This document shows, one piece after another, positions 7,606 through 16,105 of a stretch of 45,022 nt of DNA. Below the pieces are notes generated by a model. The model was given only the letters and a program-made list of their open reading frames with translations. It was not told the DNA's origin and ran no database searches. How positions within the stretch are numbered: the first letter of the stretch is position 1; every line of letters starts with the position of its first letter. The stretch is from Bacteroidales bacterium (GTDB lineage: Bacteria; Bacteroidota; Bacteroidia; Bacteroidales; F082): NCBI GenBank assembly GCA_028696715.1, contig JAQVGO010000009.1, positions 1-45,022 on the forward strand, read 5' to 3'. The translations under genes and the position numbers were made by a program.

Positions 7606-8505
7606 ATGAATTGGTTAAAAATATTTTATAACCGTAAGCTTCGTAATAAGATACACCATAGCTGGATGTGGATAAGCCTTGGAATTGTCTTTGTTTTACC
7701 AATGAGTTTGTTTATCGGGCTGATGTGGAAATCGGCAATTTTGCTCAACCAACAATCGGTATTTGATCTTTTATTTTCGAGCGAATGGAAACCAATGGCT
7801 GGCAAATTTGGGTATTTAACATTTATAGTTAGCTCTGTTTGGGTTACTATGATTGCACTTTTGATTGCGGGTCCTGTTTGTCTGTTGACAGCCATACACC
7901 TTACGCAATATGCCAAATCGTGGGTGCTGAAAATCATGGCTCCCGTAATTGATATTTTAGCGGGTTTGCCCTCGGTTATTTTTGGTGTTTGGGGGATTTT
8001 GTTTGTCATACCGCTGCTGGCAAACCATATCGGGCCGTTTTTTGGCAAGAGTGTCAGCGGATATTCCATTTTGGCAGGAGCCATAGTGCTGTCCATTATG
8101 ATAATCCCATTTATTTTGAACATCCTGATAGAGATTTTTCAGACCGTTCCCAAAGAGCTTTCTGAAGCCTCCTTAGCCTTGGGGGCAACGCGTTGGCAAA
8201 CGATCAAATTCGTGTTGTTAAAAAAATCCTCAGCAGGAATTGTCTCTGCCTTTGGATTGGGTATGTCGCGAGCATTTGGCGAAACCATTGCTGTTTTGAT
8301 GGTGGTGGGCAATGTGGTGCATTTGCCTTCTGGGGTGTTTCAGCCGGGTTATCCATTGCCATCCCTTATCGCAAATAATTATGGCGAAATGTTATCTATC
8401 CCTATGTATGATTCAGCACTGATGTTTTCGGCCCTGCTGCTTTTTGTTATTGTGTTGATTTTTAATGCCATCAGCAGGTTGATAATCTTAAGATCAAGCC
8501 ATTAA
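7606..8505 (+). CDS. pstC: Phosphate ABC transporter permease PstC
   Basis: A 299-residue inner-membrane protein with about six transmembrane helices and the ABC permease EAA loop, here ELSEASLALGATRWQTIKFV, which docks on PstB. PAGLPSVIFG-like and SRAFGETIAVLMVVGN motifs are characteristic of PstC. It forms the transmembrane channel with PstA, encoded one base downstream. The ATG at 7606 is the only sensible start; it is preceded by an AT-rich stretch and no strong Shine-Dalgarno, normal for Bacteroidetes. The gap to pstS contains no promoter I can defend. Confidence 0.92.
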   Translation: MNWLKIFYNRKLRNKIHHSWMWISLGIVFVLPMSLFIGLMWKSAILLNQQSVFDLLFSSEWKPMAGKFGYLTFIVSSVWVTMIALLIAGPVCLLTAIHLTQYAKSWVLKIMAPVIDILAGLPSVIFGVWGILFVIPLLANHIGPFFGKSVSGYSILAGAIVLSIMIIPFILNILIEIFQTVPKELSEASLALGATRWQTIKFVLLKKSSAGIVSAFGLGMSRAFGETIAVLMVVGNVVHLPSGVFQPGYPLPSLIANNYGEMLSIPMYDSALMFSALLLFVIVLIFNAISRLIILRSSH

Positions 8506-8506
8506 A

Positions 8507-9364
8507 ATGAGAAAAATTTTAAAAATAGAGGAGCGTTTCTATCGTGTGTTGATGTTTTTATCAACAACTTTTATTGGCACTGCCCTGTTTGTGATTTTGT
8601 TTAGTATCCTGCGAACAGGCCTTCCGCATTTGAGTTGGGAAATGCTCAGTGAGATACCACATGGTGGATATTATTTTGGGAAATCGGGAGGAATTTTCAA
8701 CGCTATCGTTGGATCTGTTTATTTGTCGCTGGGTTCGAGTTTGATCGCCTTTTTGGTTGGCCTGCCTATCGCCATGTTTATCAATATTCATCTGATCAGG
8801 CATACGAAATTTGTCGCTGTGATACGATTTCTGCTCGATTTGCTTTGGGGTGTTCCTTCTATCGTATATGGTGCTTTTGGTTTTACGATCATGGTCTTTT
8901 TCGGAATGCGAACGTCTTTGATGGCAGGGATTATCACGGTGAGTTTGTTTATTTTACCAATCATAGTAAGGGCAATGGATGAGGTGTTGCGAAATGTTCC
9001 GAAAGGCTTGTTGGAGTCAGCTAAGTCGTTGGGAAGTACAAACAGCGAAATTGCTTATGTTGTGTATTTTAAGCAGTGCCTCCCGGGAATAATCACTGCC
9101 TGGTTGCTTGCCTTTGGACGTGCCATAGGTGATGCTGCGTCTATCTTGTTCACGACAGGTTATACCGATTATGTGCCTCATGCACTCAACGAACCGGCGG
9201 CAACACTTCCGTTAGCTATATTTTTCCAGTTGAGTTCACCCATACCCGAGGTACGCGAAAGAGCCTATGCAGCTTCGGCTATCTTAATATTTATTGTATT
9301 GACAGTCAGTGTTGTAAGCAGGATATTAAGTTGTAAATATAACAAAAATAAAATCAACTTTTGA
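8507..9364 (+). CDS. pstA: Phosphate ABC transporter permease PstA
   Basis: A 285-residue polytopic inner-membrane protein. Diagnostic PstA segments include GGIFNAIVGSVYL, LLWGVPSIVYGAFG, the EAA-loop sequence LLESAKSLGSTNSEIAYVV, and FGRAIGDAASILFTTGY. It pairs with PstC to form the permease. The start lies one base after the pstC stop, and the stop overlaps the pstB ATG (TGATG), so pstC, pstA and pstB are translationally coupled. The usual downstream phoU is absent. Confidence 0.92.
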   Translation: MRKILKIEERFYRVLMFLSTTFIGTALFVILFSILRTGLPHLSWEMLSEIPHGGYYFGKSGGIFNAIVGSVYLSLGSSLIAFLVGLPIAMFINIHLIRHTKFVAVIRFLLDLLWGVPSIVYGAFGFTIMVFFGMRTSLMAGIITVSLFILPIIVRAMDEVLRNVPKGLLESAKSLGSTNSEIAYVVYFKQCLPGIITAWLLAFGRAIGDAASILFTTGYTDYVPHALNEPAATLPLAIFFQLSSPIPEVRERAYAASAILIFIVLTVSVVSRILSCKYNKNKINF

Positions 9365-10122
9365 TGCATAATTCAGTAATAGATATCGAGCATTTGAATT
9401 TGTTTTATGGAAAACAGCATATCCTTAAGGATATCAATATTTCTATTCCGGCAAAGAGAATCACTGTAATTCTGGGGCCTTCGGGCTGCGGAAAAACAAC
9501 GCTCCTGAGAAGTTTGAACAGACTTACAGAGCTGGATGCCTCTGTGAAGATGAGTGGTAAAATTTTGCTGAATGGTCAGGATCTTTTGAGTAGCAAAGAA
9601 GATGTTACAACGATTCGCAAAAAGATGGGTTTGCTTGCACAACGTCCGTATCCTTTGCCAATGAGTATTTACAATAATGTTGCTTACGGACTCAGAATCA
9701 GCGGCCGGCGAAAGAAAAAATTCCTCAACAATCGGGTGGAGTACTACCTGAGGCAAACCAATTTGTGGGAAGAAGTGAAGGATCGCCTGAGAGAACCTGC
9801 TGCAACTTTATCAATAGGCCAGCAACAAAGGCTTTGCCTGGCACGCGGATTGGCCGTTGACCCGCAAATTATATTGGCTGATGAACCAACTTCGGCTCTT
9901 GATCCACATTCGAGCCGGATGATAGAGGAAAAATTTGCCGAACTGAAGAACAATTATACCATAGTGTTAGTAACACATATTTTGCGACAAGCCAGAAATA
10001 TCGCTGACCATGTGATTTTTATGTATATGGGACAGGTAGTAGAGCAAGCCGATGCCAGGGATTTTTTTGAGAACCCGCAGGAACAACGAACAAAAGCTTA
10101 TTTGCAGGGGCAGTTTTATTAG
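9364..10122 (+). CDS. pstB: Phosphate ABC transporter ATPase PstB
   Basis: A 252-residue ABC ATPase energising the PstCA permease. It shows Walker A GPSGCGKT at 38-45, followed by TLLRSLNRLTEL typical of PstB, a Q-loop GLLAQRPYPLPMSIYNNVAYGLR, the signature LSIGQQQRLCLARGLA, Walker B IILADEPTSALD, and the switch His in VTHI. The signature has Ile where nearly all PstB proteins have Gly (LSGGQ), a mild oddity. I set the start at the ATG at 9364, which overlaps the pstA stop; the TTG one codon earlier is unlikely. No phoU follows; the next plus-strand gene is 336 bases away and unrelated. Confidence 0.93.
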   Translation: MHNSVIDIEHLNLFYGKQHILKDINISIPAKRITVILGPSGCGKTTLLRSLNRLTELDASVKMSGKILLNGQDLLSSKEDVTTIRKKMGLLAQRPYPLPMSIYNNVAYGLRISGRRKKKFLNNRVEYYLRQTNLWEEVKDRLREPAATLSIGQQQRLCLARGLAVDPQIILADEPTSALDPHSSRMIEEKFAELKNNYTIVLVTHILRQARNIADHVIFMYMGQVVEQADARDFFENPQEQRTKAYLQGQFY

Positions 10123-10458
10123 TGCCTGACACTTGCATCTGACAACATTTGACTGGCTGTCAAAATTCGTTTGATGGTGTATATATAGGTTGTGATTTAT
10201 ATTTCCAGCCAGCAAGGGATTAATCATTGATTCTTTTCCAGAGTAGTTTCTTGTTTTTTTTTTCATTTAAAAAGTGTTCATTTTCATTTCAGTGAGATGA
10301 ACTTTATACTTTTTATCCGGAATCAACATCCTTTTTCAGTGAACTTTTATCCCGGATTACTCTAAAATAATTTTCATACTTTTACCCAATCGAAAACCCT
10401 GGGTTGTTTTCATTTGGCACACTAAACCACGATTAAAAAACAATTTAAAAGTAATATT
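10123..10458. other. 336-base intergenic region between pstB and the leucine operon
   Basis: No gene is visible. The region contains a 6-base-pair hairpin at 10148-10164. It also holds an imperfect direct repeat, TTTCAGTGA at 10287-10295 and 10334-10342, each followed by a GAACTTT and ATCC-GGA block. Finally there is a TACTTTTA at about 10376-10383 that could serve as a degenerate -7 box for the carboxylase operon. The repeats could bind a regulator of leucine catabolism, but they are not precise enough to claim. Confidence 0.4.
10148..10164 (+). terminator. Small hairpin after pstB
   Basis: TTTGAC and GTCAAA form a perfect 6-base-pair stem around the loop TGGCT, 26 bases after the pstB stop. 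No T-run follows, so it may be a weak terminator or 3'-end stabiliser rather than a canonical intrinsic terminator. Confidence 0.35.
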
Positions 10459-12066
10459 TTGTACACCTTACAATCTAAGATTGACACTACATCGGAGGCT
10501 TTTCATACAAACAAAAAGGCTTTTGAAGCATTGCTTTCGACTTATCGTCAACGGCTGAAACAAAGCATCTCGGGCGGAAGTCCCGAAGCCGTTGAAAAGC
10601 ATAAATCACGCAATAAATTGCTTGCCCGCGAACGCATCAACCTTCTGATCGACAAAAACACACCCTTTCTGGAGCTTTCACCGATGGCGGCTTACGATCT
10701 TTACGACAACGGTTTTCCATCGGCTGGAATCGTCACCGGCATTGGTGTGATTCACGGACGCGAAACGATCATCATCGCCAATGATGCTACCGTAAAAGGC
10801 GGCACCTATATGCAATATACCATCAAAAAGCATTTGCGTGCGCAGGAAATTGCCATGGAAAACGGCCTGCCCTGTGTTTATATGGTCGATTCGGGAGGTG
10901 CATTTTTGCCTGAGCAGGATACTGTTTTTCCGGACAGAGATCATTTTGGACGCTTTTTCTATAATCAGGCGCGTATGTCGGCTATGGGTCTGGCACAGGT
11001 TGCCATTGTGATGGGAAGTTGCACTGCCGGAGGAGCATATGTGCCGGCAATGAGTGATGAGACTATCATCGTAAAAAATCAAGGCACGATTTTTCTTGGT
11101 GGCCCGCCACTCGTAAAAGCGGCCACAGGCGAGGAAGTAACCACAGAGGAACTGGGCGGAGCCGATGTACATACCGCCATTTCTGGTGTGGCCGACCATT
11201 TTGCCGAAAATGATACACACGCCATTCAAATCTGCCGGAATATCTTCGAAAACCTGAAACCCAAAAGCACACAAACACTTGATATCATTGAGCCGGAGGA
11301 ACCACTTTACGATCCCAAAGAACTCTATGGCATTGCACCGCTCGATCTGCGAAAACAGGTCGATCCCCGCGAAATTATTGCCCGTATTGTGGATGGTTCA
11401 CGTTTTCAGGAGTTTAAAGCACGATATGCCACCACTTTGGTTACTGGTTTTGCACATATCATGGGATTTCCCGTTGGGATCATTGCAAACTATGGAGTGC
11501 TTTTTTCGGAATCAGCACTCAAAGCCACTCATTTTATTGAGCTGTGTACTTCGCGTAAAATTCCGCTGATATTCCTGCAAAATATTACTGGTTTTATGGT
11601 AGGAAAGGATTTTGAGCGAGGTGGAATTGCCAAAGACGGAGCCAAAATGGTTCATGCCGTCTCTAATGCCAATGTGCCTAAGTTTACTGTGATATTTGGT
11701 GGTTCCTTTGGTGCTGGTAACTATGGCATGGCCGGACGTGCCTTTGGACCCCGCCTGCTTTTTATGTGGCCCAATGCCAAGATTTCGGTGATGGGAGGCG
11801 AACAGGCAGCCAATGTGCTGGCAACCGTAAAACAAGATCAGCTGCGTGCCAAAGGGATAGAGATGACAACAGAAGAAATTGAAGCACTCAAAATGCCAAT
11901 TCTCGAAAAATACGAACGCGAAGGCTCGGCCTATTACAGTACAGCCCGGCTATGGGACGATGGCATTATTGATCCGGCCGACACCAGAAAAATATTGGCA
12001 GTTGGCATTGCAGCTTCGCTTAACAACCCCTTCCCCGAACAGCAATTTGGGGTGTTTAGAATGTGA
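10459..12066 (+). CDS. Methylcrotonyl-CoA carboxylase, carboxyltransferase (beta) subunit
   Basis: A 535-residue acyl-CoA carboxyltransferase. The N-terminus MYTLQSKID...F..N is the hallmark of methylcrotonyl-CoA carboxylase beta subunits, as are [55 protein letters not shown], and the C-terminal [20 protein letters not shown]. It transfers CO2 from biotin to 3-methylcrotonyl-CoA. The start must be TTG at 10459: the frame is closed by a TAA at 10423-10425, there is no ATG or GTG between, and the family N-terminus aligns from this codon. It is the first gene of a four-gene operon with methylglutaconyl-CoA hydratase, the alpha subunit and an acyl-CoA dehydrogenase, which strongly supports the methylcrotonyl rather than propionyl assignment. 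Confidence 0.9.
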   Translation: MYTLQSKIDTTSEAFHTNKKAFEALLSTYRQRLKQSISGGSPEAVEKHKSRNKLLARERINLLIDKNTPFLELSPMAAYDLYDNGFPSAGIVTGIGVIHGRETIIIANDATVKGGTYMQYTIKKHLRAQEIAMENGLPCVYMVDSGGAFLPEQDTVFPDRDHFGRFFYNQARMSAMGLAQVAIVMGSCTAGGAYVPAMSDETIIVKNQGTIFLGGPPLVKAATGEEVTTEELGGADVHTAISGVADHFAENDTHAIQICRNIFENLKPKSTQTLDIIEPEEPLYDPKELYGIAPLDLRKQVDPREIIARIVDGSRFQEFKARYATTLVTGFAHIMGFPVGIIANYGVLFSESALKATHFIELCTSRKIPLIFLQNITGFMVGKDFERGGIAKDGAKMVHAVSNANVPKFTVIFGGSFGAGNYGMAGRAFGPRLLFMWPNAKISVMGGEQAANVLATVKQDQLRAKGIEMTTEEIEALKMPILEKYEREGSAYYSTARLWDDGIIDPADTRKILAVGIAASLNNPFPEQQFGVFRM

Positions 12067-12069
12067 GCT

Positions 12070-12864
12070 ATGGGAAATGATTTTCATACAATCCAGCTTT
12101 ATAATAATAATGGCATTGCCAATGTGATGCTTAATCGCCCCGAAAAACATAATGCCTTAAATCCTGAAATGATTTCTGAGCTCACTGCAGTTTTCGAAAT
12201 GTTAGAAAGTCAGAATGAGATCCGGCTGGTAATCCTAAGTGGCAACGGCCCCTCCTTCAGTGCAGGTGCTGACCTGCAATACATGAAAGAAATTTCAGGA
12301 TTTGGTTATGAAGAAAACCTCCGTGATGCCCAAAAATTAGCCAGGTTATTCGATACAGTAAAAAACTGTGTACTTCCTGTTGTTGCTGTATTGCACGGAG
12401 CAGTTTACGGAGGTGCCAACGGGCTTGCAGCTGCCTGCGATATCGTGCTGGCTCACGATGAAACTGTTTTTGCGTTTAGCGAGGTGAAACTGGGCATCAC
12501 TCCGGCCACTATTTCTCCATTTGTGATTGCCCGCTGTGGCGAAGCAGCTGCCCGCGAATTGATGCTGACAGGAAGAAAATTTTCGGCACAAGAGGCTTAT
12601 CGTTTTTTGTTGGTCAATCAGATGTTTTCTAACTTGAGCAAGGAAGAATGCGTTACCGGCATCGTCAATCAATTATTGAGTAGCGCACCCCAGGCCCTTA
12701 AAGCGTGCAAAACACTTATCCACACAGTTGTCCATTTGCAAGGGCACAAAGATGAACTAACTAAATTCACTACGAAGCAAATTGCAGATCGCCGCGCCTC
12801 AGAGGAAGGACAGGAAGGACTTGCAGCTTTTTTTGAGAAACGAAAACCCAACTGGATGCTATGA
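12070..12864 (+). CDS. Enoyl-CoA hydratase family, probable methylglutaconyl-CoA hydratase
   Basis: A 264-residue crotonase-fold enzyme. FSAGADLQYM carries the first oxyanion-hole segment, HGAVYGGANGLAAACDI the second, and FSEVKLGITPATISPFVIAR the catalytic Glu region in the form typical of methylglutaconyl-CoA hydratases. It would hydrate 3-methylglutaconyl-CoA to HMG-CoA. The ATG is 3 bases after the carboxylase beta stop, and the TGA overlaps the start of the alpha subunit (ATGA), so the three are tightly coupled. Family membership is certain; the substrate is inferred from operon context and the GITPATISPF motif. Confidence 0.85.
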   Translation: MGNDFHTIQLYNNNGIANVMLNRPEKHNALNPEMISELTAVFEMLESQNEIRLVILSGNGPSFSAGADLQYMKEISGFGYEENLRDAQKLARLFDTVKNCVLPVVAVLHGAVYGGANGLAAACDIVLAHDETVFAFSEVKLGITPATISPFVIARCGEAAARELMLTGRKFSAQEAYRFLLVNQMFSNLSKEECVTGIVNQLLSSAPQALKACKTLIHTVVHLQGHKDELTKFTTKQIADRRASEEGQEGLAAFFEKRKPNWML

Positions 12865-14873
12865 AGGAAAAGTTAAAATTTAAGAAAATACTGATCGCTA
12901 ATCGCGGAGAAATCGCTGTGCGTATTATGCGTACACTTCGCAGGATGAACATTCGTTCGGTTGCTGTTTATGCTGATAACGATGAAAAAGCATTGCATGT
13001 TAGCATGGCCGATGAAAGTATTTCACTGGGGAGCGGCACACTTGCCGATACTTATTTGAATGTGGAAAAGATTATCGCAGCTGCTAAAAAAGCAGGAGCA
13101 CAGGCAGTTCATCCGGGCTATGGTTTTCTTTCGGAAAGTCCTTTACTCACCAAAGCCTGTGCACTAAATGGCATTAGTTTCATAGGCCCAACGGAACAAT
13201 CCATTACTTTGATGGGCAACAAGATAACTGCACGTCAATACGCCCTTGAGGCCGGCCTTCCGGTTACAAAAGGCATCACCGGAAATCCAGATGAACTTCT
13301 TCAAAATGCAGCACAGCTTCCTTTTCCGTTACTCGTAAAAGCAGCCTCGGGAGGTGGAGGCAAAGGCATGCGTATCGTCAGAAATGCGGATGAGCTGCCT
13401 CAGATATTGGAATCAACTGCTCGCGAAGCACAGAATTATTTTGGAGATGGAACGATATATATTGAGCAGTTTATCGAAAATCCACGCCATATCGAAATAC
13501 AGGTGCTGGCCGATCATCATGGCAATGTGATTCACCTTTTCGAGCGGGAATGCAGCATACAGCGCCGTTATCAAAAGATTATCGAAGAATCACCTTCACC
13601 TACACTAAGCCCTGAAGTACGTAACAAAATGGGGGAGGCGGCTGTAGCCATCTGCCAGAAGATTGGTTATCAAAGTGCAGGTACGATTGAGTTCCTGGTC
13701 GATCCGGAACTCAATTTCTACTTTCTTGAAATGAATACCCGTATTCAGGTGGAGCATCCCGTAACAGAATTGGTAACAGGAGTTGACCTGATTGAGGAAC
13801 AGGTTTTGATTGCACAAGGCGAAAAACTGCGCTATCGACAGCCTGACATCCAGCAAACCGGACATGCCATAGAATGCCGTATTTATGCCGAAAATCCATC
13901 TCAACAGTTTATGCCTTCGCCTGGTGAAATACTGGCTTATCGCGAACCCGACATAGAAAACATACGCATCGACAGCAGCCTGAATGATGCAGCTACCGTA
14001 CATTCGCAGTACGACCCAATGATCAGTAAACTAATTGCTTATGGAGCAAATCGCTCCGAGGCAATCAGCCAAAGCCTGGAGGCTCTTAAATCCTATGTGA
14101 TTCACGGTATTCACACCAATATTCCATTTTTGATAGCGATCTTGCAAAATGAAGCCTTCGTCAATAATCATATCAGCACTGGTTTTTGTGATACACATGC
14201 TGAAGCACTTGTGCAATGGAGCATCGAAAAAGAAAAACAAGCTGACCATGAGTTTATCACAGCTGTATTTATGTTGCATATGCTCAACCACCAATTACTC
14301 GAAGGAGTAGAGCCGGCCAATGTCTGGCAGCAGATTGGTTATTGGCGACATGAAATGAGTATTCCCATTCGCATAGGCTTAAAAAACTTAACAGCTAAAT
14401 TAAATAGTAATACATCAGGAAAACTTTCCATTGAAGTCGATAATCAGACATTTGAACTTAAACTTATTTCGTGGGATGGGCTGATTATGCAATTTAAGGT
14501 GGAAGGCCAGGGCTATCAGGCGGCGGTGTCGCAGGCTGCAGAAGGAAACTGGCTGGTTCAGTTTGATGGAACAATTTTTAGTTGCGAACGTCTGGATGAG
14601 CTGAACGAGCAGCTGGATTACGGACATTCAAGCATTGATACTGAAGAGGGCAGCTTGTTTGCTCCCATGCCCGGCAAAGTGATCCAGATAAATGTAAAAA
14701 ACGGACAACAAGTGAACAGGGGTGCTGTTTTAATTGTTGTGGAAGCAATGAAAATGGAGAATAATATCCTTGCACCTTTTGATGCTATAGTAGATGTTGT
14801 TAATGTGAAAAAGGATGAAATGGTGGATGCAAAAACACAATTGGTGCATCTGCAACCCATCGTAAAAGACTAA
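12861..14873 (+). CDS. Methylcrotonyl-CoA carboxylase, biotin-containing (alpha) subunit
   Basis: A 670-residue fusion. The biotin carboxylase part starts KKILIANRGEIAVRIMRTLR, with the ATP-grasp glycine-rich loop AASGGGGKGMRIV, the HIEIQVLADHHGN strand, and the catalytic EMNTRIQVEHPVTE. A linker of about 130 residues follows, then the C-terminal biotin carrier with VVEAMKMENN, biotinylated at about K631. Length and the fused carrier match methylcrotonyl- and propionyl-type alpha subunits rather than separate AccC/AccB. It overlaps the hydratase gene by 4 bases and precedes an acyl-CoA dehydrogenase by 18. A separate biotin ligase is needed and is not in the window. Confidence 0.9.
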   Translation: MKEKLKFKKILIANRGEIAVRIMRTLRRMNIRSVAVYADNDEKALHVSMADESISLGSGTLADTYLNVEKIIAAAKKAGAQAVHPGYGFLSESPLLTKACALNGISFIGPTEQSITLMGNKITARQYALEAGLPVTKGITGNPDELLQNAAQLPFPLLVKAASGGGGKGMRIVRNADELPQILESTAREAQNYFGDGTIYIEQFIENPRHIEIQVLADHHGNVIHLFERECSIQRRYQKIIEESPSPTLSPEVRNKMGEAAVAICQKIGYQSAGTIEFLVDPELNFYFLEMNTRIQVEHPVTELVTGVDLIEEQVLIAQGEKLRYRQPDIQQTGHAIECRIYAENPSQQFMPSPGEILAYREPDIENIRIDSSLNDAATVHSQYDPMISKLIAYGANRSEAISQSLEALKSYVIHGIHTNIPFLIAILQNEAFVNNHISTGFCDTHAEALVQWSIEKEKQADHEFITAVFMLHMLNHQLLEGVEPANVWQQIGYWRHEMSIPIRIGLKNLTAKLNSNTSGKLSIEVDNQTFELKLISWDGLIMQFKVEGQGYQAAVSQAAEGNWLVQFDGTIFSCERLDELNEQLDYGHSSIDTEEGSLFAPMPGKVIQINVKNGQQVNRGAVLIVVEAMKMENNILAPFDAIVDVVNVKKDEMVDAKTQLVHLQPIVKD

Positions 14874-14891
14874 CCAGATAAAATCAAACGC

Positions 14892-16037
14892 ATGAATTTC
14901 GATCTTTCTGAAGAACACAAAATGATCCGTGAAACCGTTCGCGAGTTTGCCGAACGTGAGATTAAACCTGTTGCTCAACAACTGGATGAAAAGGCTGAGT
15001 TTTCGCCAGCGCTCACCAAACGCATGGGTGAATTAGGTCTTTTTGGGATGTATCTTCCCGAAAAATATGGTGGCCAGGGACTCGATACCCTCGCCTATAT
15101 CATTGCTGTTGAGGAGCTTGCCCGTGTTGACGGATCGCAGGCTGCCACCCTTGCAGCGCACAATTCGCTGGGCATTGGTCCTTTGTATTACTATGGAACA
15201 GAAGACCAGAAGATGAAATATCTTCCACAGTTGTGCACCGGGGAGGCGCTTTGGAGTTTTGGCCTTACTGAGCCTGGCGCAGGATCCGATTCGCGTGGAT
15301 CGAAAACCACTGCCGAGATTCAAAATGATGAATGGGTGATTAATGGTTCCAAGATATTTATCACCAATGGGGCTTCAAGCCTGAATATTGGTACTACCGT
15401 GCAAGCTGTTTCGGGTGAGAAAGATGGTAAAAAACAGTTCACCACCATATTGGTCGAGGGCCATACCAAAGGTTTCAAAAGGGTTCAGATGCACAACAAA
15501 ATGATGTGGCGGGCGTCCGATACCGCCGAGTTGTATTTTGATGATGTGCGTGTTCCAAAAGAAAATCTGTTGGGTGAGATTGGACAAGGATCAAAGATTA
15601 TGCTTTCTACGCTGGATGCCGGACGATTGTCGATTGCTGCGATGGGTTTGGGTGCAGCACAAGGTGCTTACGAGCTTGCCCTGGCTTATGCCAAAGAACG
15701 CAAGCAGTTCGGACAGCCCATCTCTAAATTTCAAATCAATGCCTTTAAGCTGGCCGATATGGCTACTAAAATAGAGCTGGCCCGAAACCTGCTCTATAAA
15801 GCCTGTTGGCTAAAAGAAGAAGGACGTGCTTTTGGGTTGGAAGCGGCGATGTCAAAGCTCTACTGTTCCGAAATTGCCAAGGAAGTTGCTGATGAAGCCG
15901 TTCAGATACATGGAGGCTATGGCCTGATGAAAGACTATGATGTGGAGCGCTTCTATCGCGACCAGCGTCTCTTGCAGATTGGCGAAGGTACTTCTGAAAT
16001 CCAACGCCTTGTAATTTCAAGATATATCGGATGTTAA
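14892..16037 (+). CDS. Acyl-CoA dehydrogenase, predicted isovaleryl-CoA step
   Basis: A 381-residue FAD enzyme of the acyl-CoA dehydrogenase family, with LTEPGAGSDSRG, WVINGSKIFITNG, YAKERKQFGQPI and IHGGYGLMKDYDVERFYRD. It would oxidise isovaleryl-CoA to 3-methylcrotonyl-CoA for the carboxylase encoded just upstream, passing electrons to ETF. The catalytic Glu is seen in LQIGEGTSEIQR (about E365), the position used by short- and medium-chain enzymes. Classical isovaleryl-CoA dehydrogenase has GAGTSE there and uses a Glu in the LDLER helix, which here reads LDAGR. The enzyme may therefore be broader, acting on butyryl- or 2-methylbutyryl-CoA. It is the last gene of the operon. Confidence 0.85.
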   Translation: MNFDLSEEHKMIRETVREFAEREIKPVAQQLDEKAEFSPALTKRMGELGLFGMYLPEKYGGQGLDTLAYIIAVEELARVDGSQAATLAAHNSLGIGPLYYYGTEDQKMKYLPQLCTGEALWSFGLTEPGAGSDSRGSKTTAEIQNDEWVINGSKIFITNGASSLNIGTTVQAVSGEKDGKKQFTTILVEGHTKGFKRVQMHNKMMWRASDTAELYFDDVRVPKENLLGEIGQGSKIMLSTLDAGRLSIAAMGLGAAQGAYELALAYAKERKQFGQPISKFQINAFKLADMATKIELARNLLYKACWLKEEGRAFGLEAAMSKLYCSEIAKEVADEAVQIHGGYGLMKDYDVERFYRDQRLLQIGEGTSEIQRLVISRYIGC

Positions 16038-16105
16038 ACAGTGAAATAAATTATTTCTTTAAGATTGTTTTGATTTAGGCAAGTATCTAACAGTGATTAC
16101 CAAAA

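Noticed and set aside
10148-10164. Strong intrinsic terminator after pstB
   Set aside because: The stem is only six pairs and no T-run follows, so I list it as a weak hairpin only.
16038-16105. Terminator between the convergent leucine and efflux operons
   Set aside because: GAAATAA-A-TTATTTC is a dyad but too AT-rich and with too small a centre for a stable hairpin; no better structure was seen.
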